Source: Larix sibirica
Lineage: Eukaryota; Streptophyta; Pinopsida; Pinales; Pinaceae
Length of the DNA stretch: 10,563 bases
Assembly (NCBI GenBank): GCA_004151065.3
Contig: NWUY0300040788.1
Span: 30,678-41,240, forward strand
Direction: 5' to 3'
Within the stretch, counting starts at the first letter, position 1; each line of letters starts with the position of its first letter. The notes beneath the pieces were generated by a model that was not told the DNA's origin, did no database searches, and saw nothing but the letters and a program-made list of their open reading frames with translations. The position numbers were made by a program, and so were the translations under genes. Positions 1 through 8,586 of this stretch are shown here, in pieces.

Positions 1-34
1 AATCTCCTCCATGGAATTAGTAAAACCACGCCGC

Positions 35-641
35 TATGTAATTTCAGTGGATGGAGTGAGCACGGACCTAGAAAAAGTTAAAAGATTGTCTTAAATGGCC
101 TACTCTTGAAAGCATAGCGAAGGTGAGGAGTTTTCACGGGTCAGCAAATTTTTACGTAGAATTTCAGTGGCATATGTTTTCCATTGACAGATCGCACAAG
201 AGGGAAGGTTTTTACATGGGCTAAAAGCAGCTGATGTAACTTTAAACAACTCTAAAAGGTGGCTTAAAAACCAATCCTTACCTTGCGGGATGTTGAAAAG
301 CTTTTAACAATGGAATGCGATGCTTTAACTGTAGCCACTAGATGAGTGTTGAGCACACAAGGCAAATCAACTGCCTTTTTCCGTGAAAACTTAATGTTGC
401 CAAAAAAAGTACAATACTTATGATACTAATGCTATTGTTTAGGCATTAAAAAGTGGTAGCATTATTTCCTGCATAGAGGTGTTCATACTATTGACAGATG
501 TTCAAGCTTTGAAATACATACTCTCAATCTACAGTGTCCCATAAGCATGTTAAGTGGGTATAATGTTAGCAGTGTTCTGCATTTGTTGTGTAGCATAGGA
601 GTGGTAAATCAAATGTAGTGGTAGATGCACTGACTAGGAGA
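35..641 (+). pseudogene. Ty3/gypsy RT C-terminus and RNase H remnant
   Basis: Bases 35-93 read YVISVDGVSTDLEKVKRL and then a stop, which matches the gypsy RT segment just after the palm (family pattern: SVDG...D.EKV..I..WPTP). Bases about 93-150 keep traces of the following 'S..EVRSF.G.A.FYRRFI' block in shifted frames. RNase H follows: KKYNTYD near 400-425, then a stretch resembling 'LLTDVQALKYI' near 490-520 (family: 'DH.AL.YI'), and GKSNVVVDALTRR at 603-641, the classic 'N.VADALSRR' end of gypsy RNase H. Stops and frameshifts occur throughout, so no product is expected. In a live element this protein would copy the RNA genome and degrade the RNA strand. Confidence 0.85.
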
Positions 642-894
642 TGCCCTTGTCACAATGAGCAATGAGATTGTTGGATTTGAAGAAATGAAAGGAGAATATA
701 TAATCGATTTATATTTTAGTGAAATTTACAGTACACTTATAATCTGCTGCAGTCAACAATCTAGTTTCTATAAAAAAAATAATTTTATATAAATTATGGA
801 TGAATATTTGTTGGCTCATGGATTTTTGTTTAAAGGACCGCAACTTTATATTTCCACTGCATCTAGAAGGTAGAAACTGAGCAGAGAATTGCAC

Positions 895-1690
895 TCAAGT
901 GGCTTGGAGGTCACTTTGTAAGGGACAAAGCTTAGTAAGTGAAAAGTTCTTTTTGCTGCAATTGAGAAAATTTGTAAATAATTTGTTTCTATTTACATAA
1001 TTTGCCATGTTGTTAAAGGGAGGACAACAAAACACTGAATTGCATAAACTCCCACTTCTACAAAGACCTTGGATTGACATCTCCATGGACTATCTTAGGG
1101 CTGTCTTGTACTCAAAGATGTAATGATTCCATTCTAGTTGTGCACTGATCTTAAAAAATAGGCCACTTCATTACATGTAATAAAACTAATTATGCAAGTA
1201 AGATTATTGGTTATTTTAATAAAACTTATTATGCAAGTAACATTATTGATTTATTTTTCAAAGAATTGTACACTTACATTCACTGCTCAAGACAATTACA
1301 AATGACCACGATACCAAGTTTCTTAGTCACGTATGGAGGACATTGTGAAAAAACTTGACAGTGAATTGTAATGTAGTTCAATGTGTTGCCACCAAACAGG
1401 TGGACAAATGAAAATAGTGCATAAAGGCTTGAACAACATACTTAGGGGCCTAATTGGTGAGAACCCATGGCAATGGGTTTTGGTTTTATCATGCACTAAG
1501 TTTGCTTTTAATTCCAAAATCAAAACGTCTACATGGAAATCCCCTCTTGAGATTATTTATGGAGAAATACCAAAGGAATAGTGGATCTGATTTATGATCT
1601 GACAATGCGTTCCCATGAATGCATTTACCTCTTTCCCCATTTCTTTGAGTTCGAGAACAGTTGAGTTGCAATTTCCACTGCACACTGGTC
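895..1690 (+). pseudogene. Ty3/gypsy integrase remnant
   Basis: GGHFVRDKA at about 906-932 corresponds to the 'GHFG.DKT' start of the integrase zinc-binding region; the following Cys/His part is not readable. PWIDISMDYL at about 1067-1096 is the first catalytic Asp block (family: 'PW..iSMDF'). NDHDTKFLSHVW near 1311-1346 matches the second Asp block ('SDRD.KF.S.FW'). The frame 1381-1581 is open and covers the third block and beyond: HQTGGQMKIVHKGLNNILR, then a segment like 'FAYN' and one like 'PFEIVYG'. The family has Glu in 'DGQTEVVN'; here the residue is Lys (GGQMKIVH), so the DDE triad is broken. The frame also contains two 39 bp tandem copies at 1179-1256. This is a non-functional fossil. 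Confidence 0.88.
1179..1256 (+). repeat. 39 bp tandem duplication inside integrase
   Basis: Two adjacent 39 bp copies, 1179-1217 and 1218-1256, both begin AATAAAACT or AATAAAACTT and share TTATGCAAGTAA; about 36 of 39 bases agree by eye. The length is 13 codons, so the duplication itself kept the frame. It lies where gypsy integrases read roughly 'T.YASNIADLFF', so the duplicated piece comes from integrase coding DNA. The few differences suggest it predates much of the decay or is itself old. Confidence 0.85.
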
Positions 1691-1971
1691 CCTTACCCTA
1701 TGCTTTGCCTTGAATTTCCTGTCCCATTCGGATGGTAGAATTTGTCATATTGCATTGCACAATAGTGACCTCACAGTCACAATGTTTAACCCCCTTTGAA
1801 CCTCCTTGATCTTGCATAGGATGCATCACTTGTCTCTGCAATCATAGTGGACCATTGCTTCTTCGAAATTATGCAGATTCTAGGGAAGGTTGTCCCAAAC
1901 TAGAGCACCCCAGATTTCTGCTTCAGATTTGAGCAGTCCTGCCAAATTCGTCCTGAAACGGAGAAATTTGA

Positions 1972-2151
1972 GACAATTTGAACGGAGTTTTTTTTTTAAT
2001 CCTTCCTTATATTCAGACACCTGAAGGATCAACCAAATCAACTGCTTCTTCGACAGGTGCTTCATATACATCACCAGAATCAACAGGATCAATAGGTTCT
2101 TTAACAACGAGTGCTTCTGTAGATGTAACTAAAACCCGGAGCTTTGACTAA
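1972..2151 (+). other. Short Ser/Thr-rich open frame, possible coding relic
   Basis: About 59 codons are open from after a TGA at 1969 to TAA at 2149-2151. From about 2011 the translation is IQTPEGSTKSTASSTGASYT and continues as a Ser/Thr/Gly-rich stretch. Such biased composition is found in linker regions of retrotransposon polyproteins and in disordered plant proteins, but no family was recognised. It has no convincing start codon. It could be chance, since the antisense strand also carries an open frame over the same bases. Confidence 0.25.
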
Positions 2152-2822
2152 TATATATGGTTCTAGCTAATACTGCCTCCACTTAAGCTCCGTGAATGCC
2201 TCACTTCTTCCTCTTCTACTAATGAACTCCCATGGGCATGCTGCTAACATACGGAGGATTGCAAGTTGTTTAACAATGGGCATCACGAAAGTTGCGTGCT
2301 GCAGTGTATCTCCCCTGCATTTAAATACCTACAAAAGATGACTTGATTGGTCGTCTACTTGTGCTTGGGCAGGAAGGGAGGAAATTGCAAAGTTTGTTTG
2401 CCTGCATCCTCATCCTCATCCACCTGTAAAGTCTATCACTATGACTATGAGTCTGAGAGTTCATTGCAAGAAGAGTCTGATGGAGAGAGTGTTGGAATTG
2501 GAGGAAAAATGGGAATGTATACTGCAAAAAATAGTCAACTTCAGGCTCTAGAGATATATGGATCATAGAATTTGGAAACTGCAGTAGGATTGAGACAAAT
2601 TAGGAGTGATGATAGTTTTATGATATATGTTCAGGAGAGTTGGATATGCATCCTTCCAAATTTAGTATGGGCTTGATCAATAAAGGTATGGCAAAAAATG
2701 GATACCACTTGTAGAAGGCAACATCGACGATTCTGGAGTTAAAATATTTACAGAGAAAGACCAATGAGCCCAGTAAACTCATGAAGATGGAGAGATTCTC
2801 AGATATTAGGGAATCTAGTTTT

Positions 2823-2921
2823 GGTTGTTATTTTCTTAACTCACAGGATTTGTCAGGAAGCACAAATAGAAAAGGTTGATGTTAGGTCGGTTGTTATTTT
2901 CTGCAATTCACGGTGGTTTGT
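2823..2921 (+). repeat. Short direct repeat, 66 bp apart
   Basis: GGTTGTTATTTTCT occurs at 2823-2836 and again at 2889-2902. Partial similarity continues in both copies (CTCACAGGATTTGT versus TTCACGGTGGTTTGT). This looks like an old tandem duplication of roughly 66 bp with strong divergence between the copies. It sits just left of the primer-binding site at 2952, so it may lie in the leader of the minus-strand LTR element. Confidence 0.5.
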
Positions 2922-2951
2922 AATTCATTTAAAAACACTAAACGTGGTGGT

Positions 2952-2963
2952 GCTCTGATACCA
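2952..2963 (-). promoter_or_regulatory. Primer-binding site complementary to initiator Met tRNA
   Basis: The plus strand reads GCTCTGATACCA, so the minus strand reads TGGTATCAGAGC, the standard start of the primer-binding site of many plant LTR retrotransposons. It pairs with the 3' end of initiator methionine tRNA and would prime minus-strand DNA synthesis. The match is 12 bases; beyond that (ACCACCACG) it does not follow the tRNA. Two bases away (GA) the plus strand begins TGTAGAGGG, fitting an LTR edge with the usual TG. An exact chance match of 12 bases is unlikely in a window this size, but the rest of the element is not readable. Confidence 0.65.
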
Positions 2964-2965
2964 GA

Positions 2966-3470
2966 TGTAGAGGGAAAAGTTGTTAACTTACATTCACGTT
3001 CATTAACTATTTTATTACATATTTAATTTAACATAAATACTATCTATACAATTATCTGAAAACTTCCCAATTCCTTCTAATATTTCGCAACAACCTTCTG
3101 CTCAGCCACAACAAAATTTTGTGTAACACTTTCCACCCAACCAATTCCCCAGCTAGAAGTTGAAGCCCCATAATACTATGCCAATGACTTAGACACCTCA
3201 CTACTTAGCCCTCCACCTCTTTCCTCTAATACTACACACCAACATTTATACTAAAGAAAACAAGGAATAAATACCACCACAGATAATCAATAACAGACCG
3301 ACCTAGCAGTAAATAGCAAGACCACTCAAAATGGAAATAGGCACAACTCTGCCATTTAGACCAGACCTCAAACCCCCAACATAGCATAGCAACTCATACA
3401 AAAAAAACTTCAAAACCAAGCGGCATGAACCCAGACCAGTTCCCCTTTCCTAGATTTATGCAGGAAATTA
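2966..3470 (-). repeat. Candidate LTR of a minus-strand retrotransposon (right end uncertain)
   Basis: The segment starts with TGTAGAGGGAAAAG two bases after the primer-binding site, as an LTR in minus orientation should. It is A- and C-rich on the plus strand, has no open frame of note, and differs in composition from the T-rich DNA after about 3480. The far end was set only by that change and no second LTR copy was found in the window, so it may be a solo or truncated LTR. The call depends on the primer-binding site. Confidence 0.4.
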
Positions 3471-3479
3471 CAATAATTA

Positions 3480-3735
3480 ATTTAGTTTGAGATCTTTTTG
3501 CATGAGAACCACATGGCCTTCATGACCTTTCCTTTTTCTAATAATGTTACTAGGTTTTATTTGTTAATTAACTTTAATTATTATTTCTCTCTTTCTTATT
3601 TCCCTATTTAAATAATTTTTACATTATTAATTCTTCCTTAGTAGTTAATATAGGATTATAATTCTAATCCTTAATTAACTTTAGGGTGATACCTCAATTT
3701 AATAGTTAATTAAAGAAATTCTCTCTCTTTCATTT
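3480..3735. other. AT-rich stretch with TTAATTAA motifs
   Basis: TTAATTAA lies in three contexts: about 3564-3571 (within GTTAATTAACTTTAATTA), about 3671-3678 (TTAATTAACTTTAGGG) and about 3706-3713 (AGTTAATTAAAG). After the first and third copies a pyrimidine-rich run TTTCTCTCTTTC or TTCTCTCTCTTTC follows, so the two blocks about 130 bp apart may be diverged direct repeats. No coding potential was seen. It could be part of an LTR or intergenic AT-rich DNA. Confidence 0.45.
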
Positions 3736-4349
3736 GAATGGACCATCTTATGAAAAAGTCCTAGTGCTTGATTGGCCACCCTCCTAGGGGTGGATGATTC
3801 TTATTGAAATATGGTGTGTTTGTTGGCTATTTACAGTTTTGAAGATAAATACTTTGGTGGAGAAGAACGAAACTCTTTGGAGCATTTGTTTATTCGCTCG
3901 ATTCATTGGGTACAAGGCTTGCCATGTTAAGGTCATCCATCTCTAGTCATGAGGCATTGTGATTGTTTTTCCTAATTCCGTAAGGCTATTTCCAAACCTG
4001 GAGGGTGAGTTCACATTTTGGAAAGATAGGCTTTGTTGTGTCATGTACTTGTAGGTAGAGAGAGTGCTTCGAAGGTCCTTGAACTCCCCACTTTTTCAAG
4101 TTCTCAACTGTTAGAGGATTTCCTTGCCCCATAATCCAACAAAAGCCTTGAATTATGAAAGACAATTTTCACTTGAAATCCGTTTCCATATTGTTGATTA
4201 TGGGGGAAGATCTTGAGCAACAAATATGAGAGAATAACCTTGTTTGATAGAGAGTGTGGGGGCCTCCACTTATCCCCCTCCTTGAAATTCCTTGACATCT
4301 TTTCCTAGAGGAGCAACACCTCATAGATGAGAGTAAAACAATAGTAATT
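3736..4349. other. Unassigned region left of the LINE repeat block
   Basis: About 600 bp with no recognisable gene, RNA or repeat. Short frames exist on both strands but show no family motif. Sequence similarity to the LINE-derived repeat begins only at about 4350 (GATCTTTTAGACCAT). The left flank therefore looks like unrelated host or transposon DNA into which, or next to which, the repeat was placed. No poly-T run marking a LINE 3' tail on the minus strand was found here. Confidence 0.5.
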
Positions 4350-4425
4350 GATCTTTTAGACCATTGTGGGGTGAAGGTGGGTGAAGAGGTTTCCATCCAC
4401 TCCACATTCCACTGTCATTGCTCCC

Positions 4426-4876
4426 AACTTGATAAATCAAAGAGGGTGTTAAGCCTTTGTTTAGATAACTAGTGCTTAATGCCCATTAGGAATGGTTGTT
4501 GGGAAAGAGGAGAGCATCCCATTTCTAGGAACCCATGGTATATATTTTTGGATAATGGAGATTGTAGCTTTACATACTATTGTCATCTAGGGGAACCATT
4601 TTTCTTTTCTTTTCATTTTTAATGGGATCATCCAGGATTCTAAGTCTACCCTTGATCAAGGACTTCTTGTGAATTACTTCCTTCCACCACTCCTTCCCTA
4701 ATAATCGTCTCCACATAATTTTGGAACCTAATGTTAGATTCATTAGAAGGGTCTTTGATTTCCAGACCACCTTCGTCATATGGTTCCTTTACCATGCTCC
4801 AATTTACTAGATGGTATTTTTTGTTATTTGTCGTAGCTGCCTCCATGCTAGTCCACATTCTGTGTCATTTGTTCCC
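4426..4876 (-). pseudogene. LINE C-terminal subunit A
   Basis: Minus-strand translation across two frames gives KKYHLVNWSMVKEPYDEGGL, then LLMNLTLGSKIMWRRLLGKE and WWKEVIHKKSLIKGR. This is the plant LINE pattern after the RT thumb (HLVNW..V..P...GGL.I......N.AL..K..WRL). The subunit is the short subtype, sharing with D and G a gap of about 33 bp after the 'GGGAAAGAGGA' block, where the other subunits carry a CAAAATTTTATCTTCCC-like piece. Stops and a frameshift separate the two frames. It is followed on the plus side by subunit B. Confidence 0.8.
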
Positions 4877-5344
4877 AACTTGATAAATCAAAGTGGCTGT
4901 TGATCCTTTGTTAAGCTAACTAGTGCTTAATGCCCATTAAGGATGGGTCTTGGGAAAGAGGGGGGAGTCCCAAAATTTTATCTTCCCATGTCTATATGAG
5001 TTCCCCATTTATAGGAACCTAGGGTATATGTTCTTGGATAATGGACGTTGCAACTTTACATAATTGCCATATAATATTACCATTCGTTTCTAAGAGCATA
5101 TTATATAGGCCTCTGAGTCTACCCATGATCATGGATTTCTTGTGAATTATTTCTTTCCACCACTCCTTCCCTAGAAATAGTCTCCACAATTTTTTTTGCA
5201 TGTAATGCCAGATTCATTAGAAGGCTAATTGCTAGACCCTCTATTGTATGGAGCCTTTACTATGCTCCAATTTACTATATGATATTTTTTGCTATTTGCC
5301 TTATTTCCCTCTTGCCAGTTCATGTTCAAGTGTCAATTTCTCCC
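4877..5344 (-). pseudogene. LINE C-terminal subunit B
   Basis: The subunit has the anchor followed by GTTGATCC, the subtype shared with E. On the minus strand KKLWRLFLGKEWWKEIIHKK can be read at about 5140-5200 and then WQLCKVATSIIQEHIP near 5020-5068. The latter resembles the 'LWK...' segment that leads to the 'GNGK...W.D' region of plant LINE proteins. The HLVNW part is worn out. It contains the 33 bp piece missing in A, D and G. No intact frame remains. Confidence 0.78.
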
Positions 5345-5820
5345 AACTTGATAAATCAAACAGGGTGTTGAGCCTTTGCTAAGATAATCGATCCTTAATG
5401 CCCAGTAAGGATGGGTCTTGGGGAAGTGGAGGATGTTCCAAGCTTTTAACTTCTCATAATTGCACGAGTTTACAATTTCTACAAACCTAGGGTATATATT
5501 CTTGGTTAATGGATGTTGCAACTTTACATAGTTTCCATTTAGGAGAAGCATTTTTTTTAAATTTTTATGAGAGGGAATCATCCATGCTTCTGAGTCTACC
5601 CTTGATCAAGGACTTCTTATGAGTTACTTCCTTCCACTGCTCCTTCCTTGAGAATAGTCCTAGAATTTTGGCACCTAATGCCAAATTCATTAGGAGGGGG
5701 CCTTTGATTGCTAGATTGCTTTTATTGTATGGTGCCTTCACTATACTCTGATTTACTAGATGATATTTTTTTTCTATTTTCTTTTCTACTCCTTTGCCAT
5801 ATGCTTCTTCTAATTTATTT
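5345..5820 (-). pseudogene. LINE C-terminal subunit C, joined to the RT thumb
   Basis: The subunit has the anchor followed by GTTGAGCC, the subtype shared with F. The minus frame 5565-5825 is open for 86 codons and reads KNKLEEAYGKGVEKKIEKKY, then HLVNQSIVKAPYNKSNLAIK and LLMNLALGAKIL. The start of this frame continues from the RT palm piece on its right, so C keeps the natural junction of thumb and C-terminal domain. A and B lack that junction and instead join another subunit. This supports C (and F) as the original copy from which the others were duplicated. Confidence 0.82.
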
Positions 5821-6509
5821 TTCAATCATCTAAATATTCCCTACAAGTTCTAGAAGCATTGACCTTTAGCATATTAGAAGGGCCAACATGATATATTTGA
5901 TTTACACTACCCCGCTGGATGGGTTAATCCATTGGGATACCCAGTTGGGAATTTTATTCTTAATCCTCTATAGAATTGGGATCCAATCAATGACCTTTAA
6001 ATTCCTTAGTGTATCTGGGATTCCCAAATACCTAAAAGTATTCCATTGACTGAGAGAGTAAATTCCATGGCTCAAGCTATTTTCTTCAATCTCCATTGAG
6101 AGGCATTCCATCCATATATATTAGTTTTGGATTTGTTTGTTTTTCCTTAGAAGTGTTGAGGTATTTGTCCAGTGCATCTTTGAATCTATTTGTTATCACC
6201 TCTAGAGCTCCTCCGCACAAAAGAGTTTTGTTTGTGACTTGTGAATGATTTATTCCCTTGACTCATTTCATGATTTTTATCCCCATTATATTTCAATCAT
6301 TTCTCCCTTGCTTAAGTTTTTTCCCCAAGGTCTTAGTGAATAAACTATATAGAACAGGGGAAATAGGGTATCCCTGTCGTAGACTTCGTGTATGTATGAA
6401 AGAACAAGGTTGACCTACTATTCACCATGGGGAGATCTTTTAGATCATCGTGGGGTGGTGGTAGCTAAAGAGGTTACCATCTTGTCCACATTCCAGTGTC
6501 ATTTTCTCC
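5821..6509 (-). pseudogene. LINE RT palm fragment, copy 1
   Basis: The minus strand reads RSLRQGYPISPVLYSLFT at about 6336-6389, matching the LINE RT block 'LRQGDPLSPLLFIL'. A VNGE-like segment precedes it near 6420-6440 (family: 'I.VNG....F'). The catalytic 'FADDTLL.G.A' block near 6205-6245 reads SQVTNKTLLCGGAL, so both Asp residues are lost. After it come 'KYLNTS' and 'YMDGMPLN', matching the usual 'Y...SG...N..KS' region. The N-terminal RT blocks are missing; the right side runs straight into subunit D. Confidence 0.85.
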
Positions 6510-6948
6510 CACTTGATAAATCAAAGAGGGTGTTAAGCCTTTTTTAAGATAACCAATGCATAATTCCCATTAAGGATGGCTCTTGGGAAAGAGGAGGATG
6601 TTCCATTTCCAGGAATCCACATTATATGTTCTTGGATAATGGACACCGCAACTCTACATAATTTCCATCTAGGGGAACCATTTTTTTTTTGTTCAGGTGG
6701 GGATCATCTGGGCTTCTATGTCTACCCTTGATCGAGGACTTCTTGTGAATTACTTCCTTATAACACTCCTTACTTGATAATTGTGTCCAGTTAATTTTGG
6801 CACCAATGATAGATTCTTTAGTAGTGGGTCTTTGATTGCTAGACCATCTTCGTCGTATGGTTCCTTTATTGTGTTGCAATTTGTTAGATGATTTTTGTTC
6901 TATTTTCCTTGCTTCCCCCATGCTAGTCCACATTCTAGCGTCGTTCCC
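6510..6948 (-). pseudogene. LINE C-terminal subunit D
   Basis: This short-subtype subunit (GTTAAGCC, with the 33 bp gap) is the equivalent of A one higher-order period away. The minus frame 6622-6963 is open for 113 codons, the longest minus frame in the block. It includes MWTSMGEARKIEQKSS near its start, KECYKEVIHKKSSIKGRHR in the middle and VELRCPLSKNI at its end. The anchor lacks one A relative to the others. HLVNW is no longer readable (NKLQHNKGTIRRRW in this frame), so the open length is not evidence of function. Confidence 0.8.
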
Positions 6949-7426
6949 AACTTGATAAATCAAAGAGGGTGTTGATCCTTTGTTAGGATAGCTAGTGCTT
7001 AATTCCCATTAAGGATGGGTCTTGGGAAAGAGGAGGGCATTCCAAAATTTTATCTTTCCATATATGCACGAGTTTCCCATTTCCAGTAACCCAGGGTATA
7101 TGTTCTTAGATAATGGACACTACAACTTTACATAATTTCCATATAAGATAACCATTTATTCCTGGGAGGGTATTGTTCAAGCCTCTGAATCTACTTCTAA
7201 TCATGGAATTCTTGTGAATTACTTTTTTCCACCACTCCTTCCTTGAGAATAGTCTCCATAGAATTTTGGCACGTAATGCCAAATTTATTAGAAGGGGGTC
7301 TCTAATTGCTAGAGTACCTCTATTGTATGGAGCCTTTAGTATGCTCCAATTTACTAGATGATATTTTTTTTTTCTATTTTCCTTACCGCCCTCTTGCCAA
7401 TGCACATCCCAATGTAATTTTCTCCT
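6949..7426 (-). pseudogene. LINE C-terminal subunit E
   Basis: The subtype is GTTGATCC, as in B. The minus frame 7106-7441 is open for 111 codons and gives the cleanest reading of the subunit: KKKYHLVNWSILKAPYNRGT, then LLINLALRAKILWRLFSRKE, WWKKVIHKNSMIRSR and LIWKLCKVVVSII. This is a good match to the plant LINE region between RT and the terminal zinc-knuckle or RNase H part. It begins at the boundary with subunit F and ends by stops, so it is a fragment only. Confidence 0.85.
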
Positions 7427-7890
7427 GAATTGATAAATCAAAGAGGGTGTTGAGCCTTTGTTTATATAATCAATTCTTAATTCCTAGTAATGATGGGTCT
7501 AGGGAAAGTGGAGGATGTTCCAAACTTTTATCTTCCCATAATTGTACGAGTTTCCCATTTCTAGGAATCTAGGATATATGTCCTTGGATAATGGATGCTA
7601 CAACTTTACATAGTCGCCATATAGGAGAGCAGATTTTTATGGGAGGGGATCATTCATGCTTCTGAGTATACCCTTGGTCGAGCACTTATGAATTAATTCC
7701 TTCTAGCACTACTTCCTTGATAATAGTCTCCATAGAATTTTGGCATCTAATGCCAAATTCATTAGGAGGGGGTCTTTGATTGCTAGATTGCTTTTACTGT
7801 ATGTATCCTTCACTATCCTCCAATTTACTAGATGATATCTTTTGTTATTTTCCTTGCTTCCCCATGCCATATGGCTCTTCTAATTTCTTT
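7427..7890 (-). pseudogene. LINE C-terminal subunit F, joined to the RT thumb
   Basis: The subtype is GTTGAGCC, as in C, and like C it runs on its right side into the RT palm piece. Text near 7730-7850 is close to that of C (TTGGCATCTAATGCCAAATT and the TTTACTAGATGATAT block). The anchor is altered (GAATTGATAAATCAAA). Stops break the minus frame and no long open frame is left. Confidence 0.78.
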
Positions 7891-8586
7891 TTCAATCATC
7901 TACATGATCCCTGATGGTGCTAGAAGCTTTGAACTTTAGCAAATCAGAAGTGTACTCGACATGAATATAGATTTGATTAACACTACCCTGCTAGATGGGT
8001 TAAGCCATTGTTATCCCTAGTTGGACATTTTATCCTTAATCCTTTATAGAATTGGGATCCAATCAATAACCTTTGAGTGTCATAGTGTAAATGGGATTCC
8101 CAAATACCTAAAAGTCCTCCATTGACCTAGAGAGTAAATTCCATGGCTTGAACTATTTGCTACATTCTTTATTGAGAGGCATTCCATCCATATATGTTAC
8201 TTTTAGATTTGTTTGTTTTTCTCTAGAAGTGTTAAGGTATTTGCCTACTGCATTTTTTAATCTATTTCCCATCACCAATATTGAAGCTCCTCCTAAAAAA
8301 GAGTTTTGTCTACGACTTGTGAAATCATCCTCTTGACTCATTTCATGATTTTTATTCCCATTAGATTTCAATCATTTCTCCCCTGCTTAAGTTTTTCTCC
8401 CCAAGGTCATAGTGAATAAACCATATAGAATAGTGGAAAGAAGGAATTCCTGAAGTAGATTTTGTGTGCTTTGAATGAACAAGGTCGACCTATTATTCAC
8501 CATGGGGGATATCTTTTAAATCATGGCAGGGTGGGGGTAGGTGAAGAGCTTTTCATGCAGTCCACATTCTAGTGTCATTCTCTCCC
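7891..8586 (-). pseudogene. LINE RT palm fragment, copy 2
   Basis: The start TTCAATCATCTA lies 2070 bp from the same words in copy 1, and the two pieces look roughly 80 to 85 percent alike by eye. On the minus strand the block before the catalytic site reads LLQEFLLSTILYGLFT, a worn form of LRQGxPxSP. The catalytic block near 8295-8330 reads SQVVDKTLFLGGAS against family 'FADDTLL.G.AS': the first Asp is kept, the second is Lys. KYLNTSREKQTN and YMDGMPLN follow. The two copies carry different lesions at the catalytic site. Confidence 0.85.

Larger units (their letters stand above)
1..1800 (+). mobile_element. Decayed Ty3/gypsy LTR retrotransposon, 3' part of pol
   Basis: Conceptual translation on the plus strand gives, in the correct order for a Ty3/gypsy element, the end of the reverse transcriptase, RNase H, the integrase zinc-binding region and the integrase core. 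Order and spacing match plant gypsy pol genes, in which integrase follows RNase H (in Ty1/copia it precedes RT). The left side runs off the window, so gag, protease and most of RT are not visible. No 3' LTR or polypurine tract could be recognised after the integrase; the right limit near 1800 is an estimate where similarity fades. Many stops and frame changes show the copy is long dead. Confidence 0.85.
1800..2950. other. Unassigned region with small ORFs
   Basis: No clear gene was recognised in about 1.15 kb. Only short open stretches exist on either strand (for example plus 1972-2151 and plus 2347-2568, the latter with a Ser-rich and acidic patch near YHYDYESESSLQEESDG). The segment lies between a plus-strand gypsy relic and a minus-strand LTR primer-binding site. 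It may therefore be the worn internal part of the second element, or older intergenic DNA. No RT, integrase or gag motif could be read here. Confidence 0.5.

Noticed and set aside
709-1086. Two minus-strand ORFs near the start
   Set aside because: They are antisense to the gypsy RNase H to integrase region, which has motifs in the correct order on the plus strand.
1880-2107. Minus-strand Leu/Lys-rich ORF
   Set aside because: The Leu and Lys bias follows from AT-rich DNA and from the opposite Ser/Thr-rich frame; no known motif.
2321-2566. Overlapping ORFs on both strands (minus 2321-2566, plus 2347-2568)
   Set aside because: Neither shows a family motif; the length is modest and both strands are open, which suggests chance. 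Kept only as part of the unassigned region.
8148-8336. Plus-strand ORF of 62 codons
   Set aside because: It is antisense to the RT catalytic region of palm copy 2, where the minus strand has clear RT motifs.
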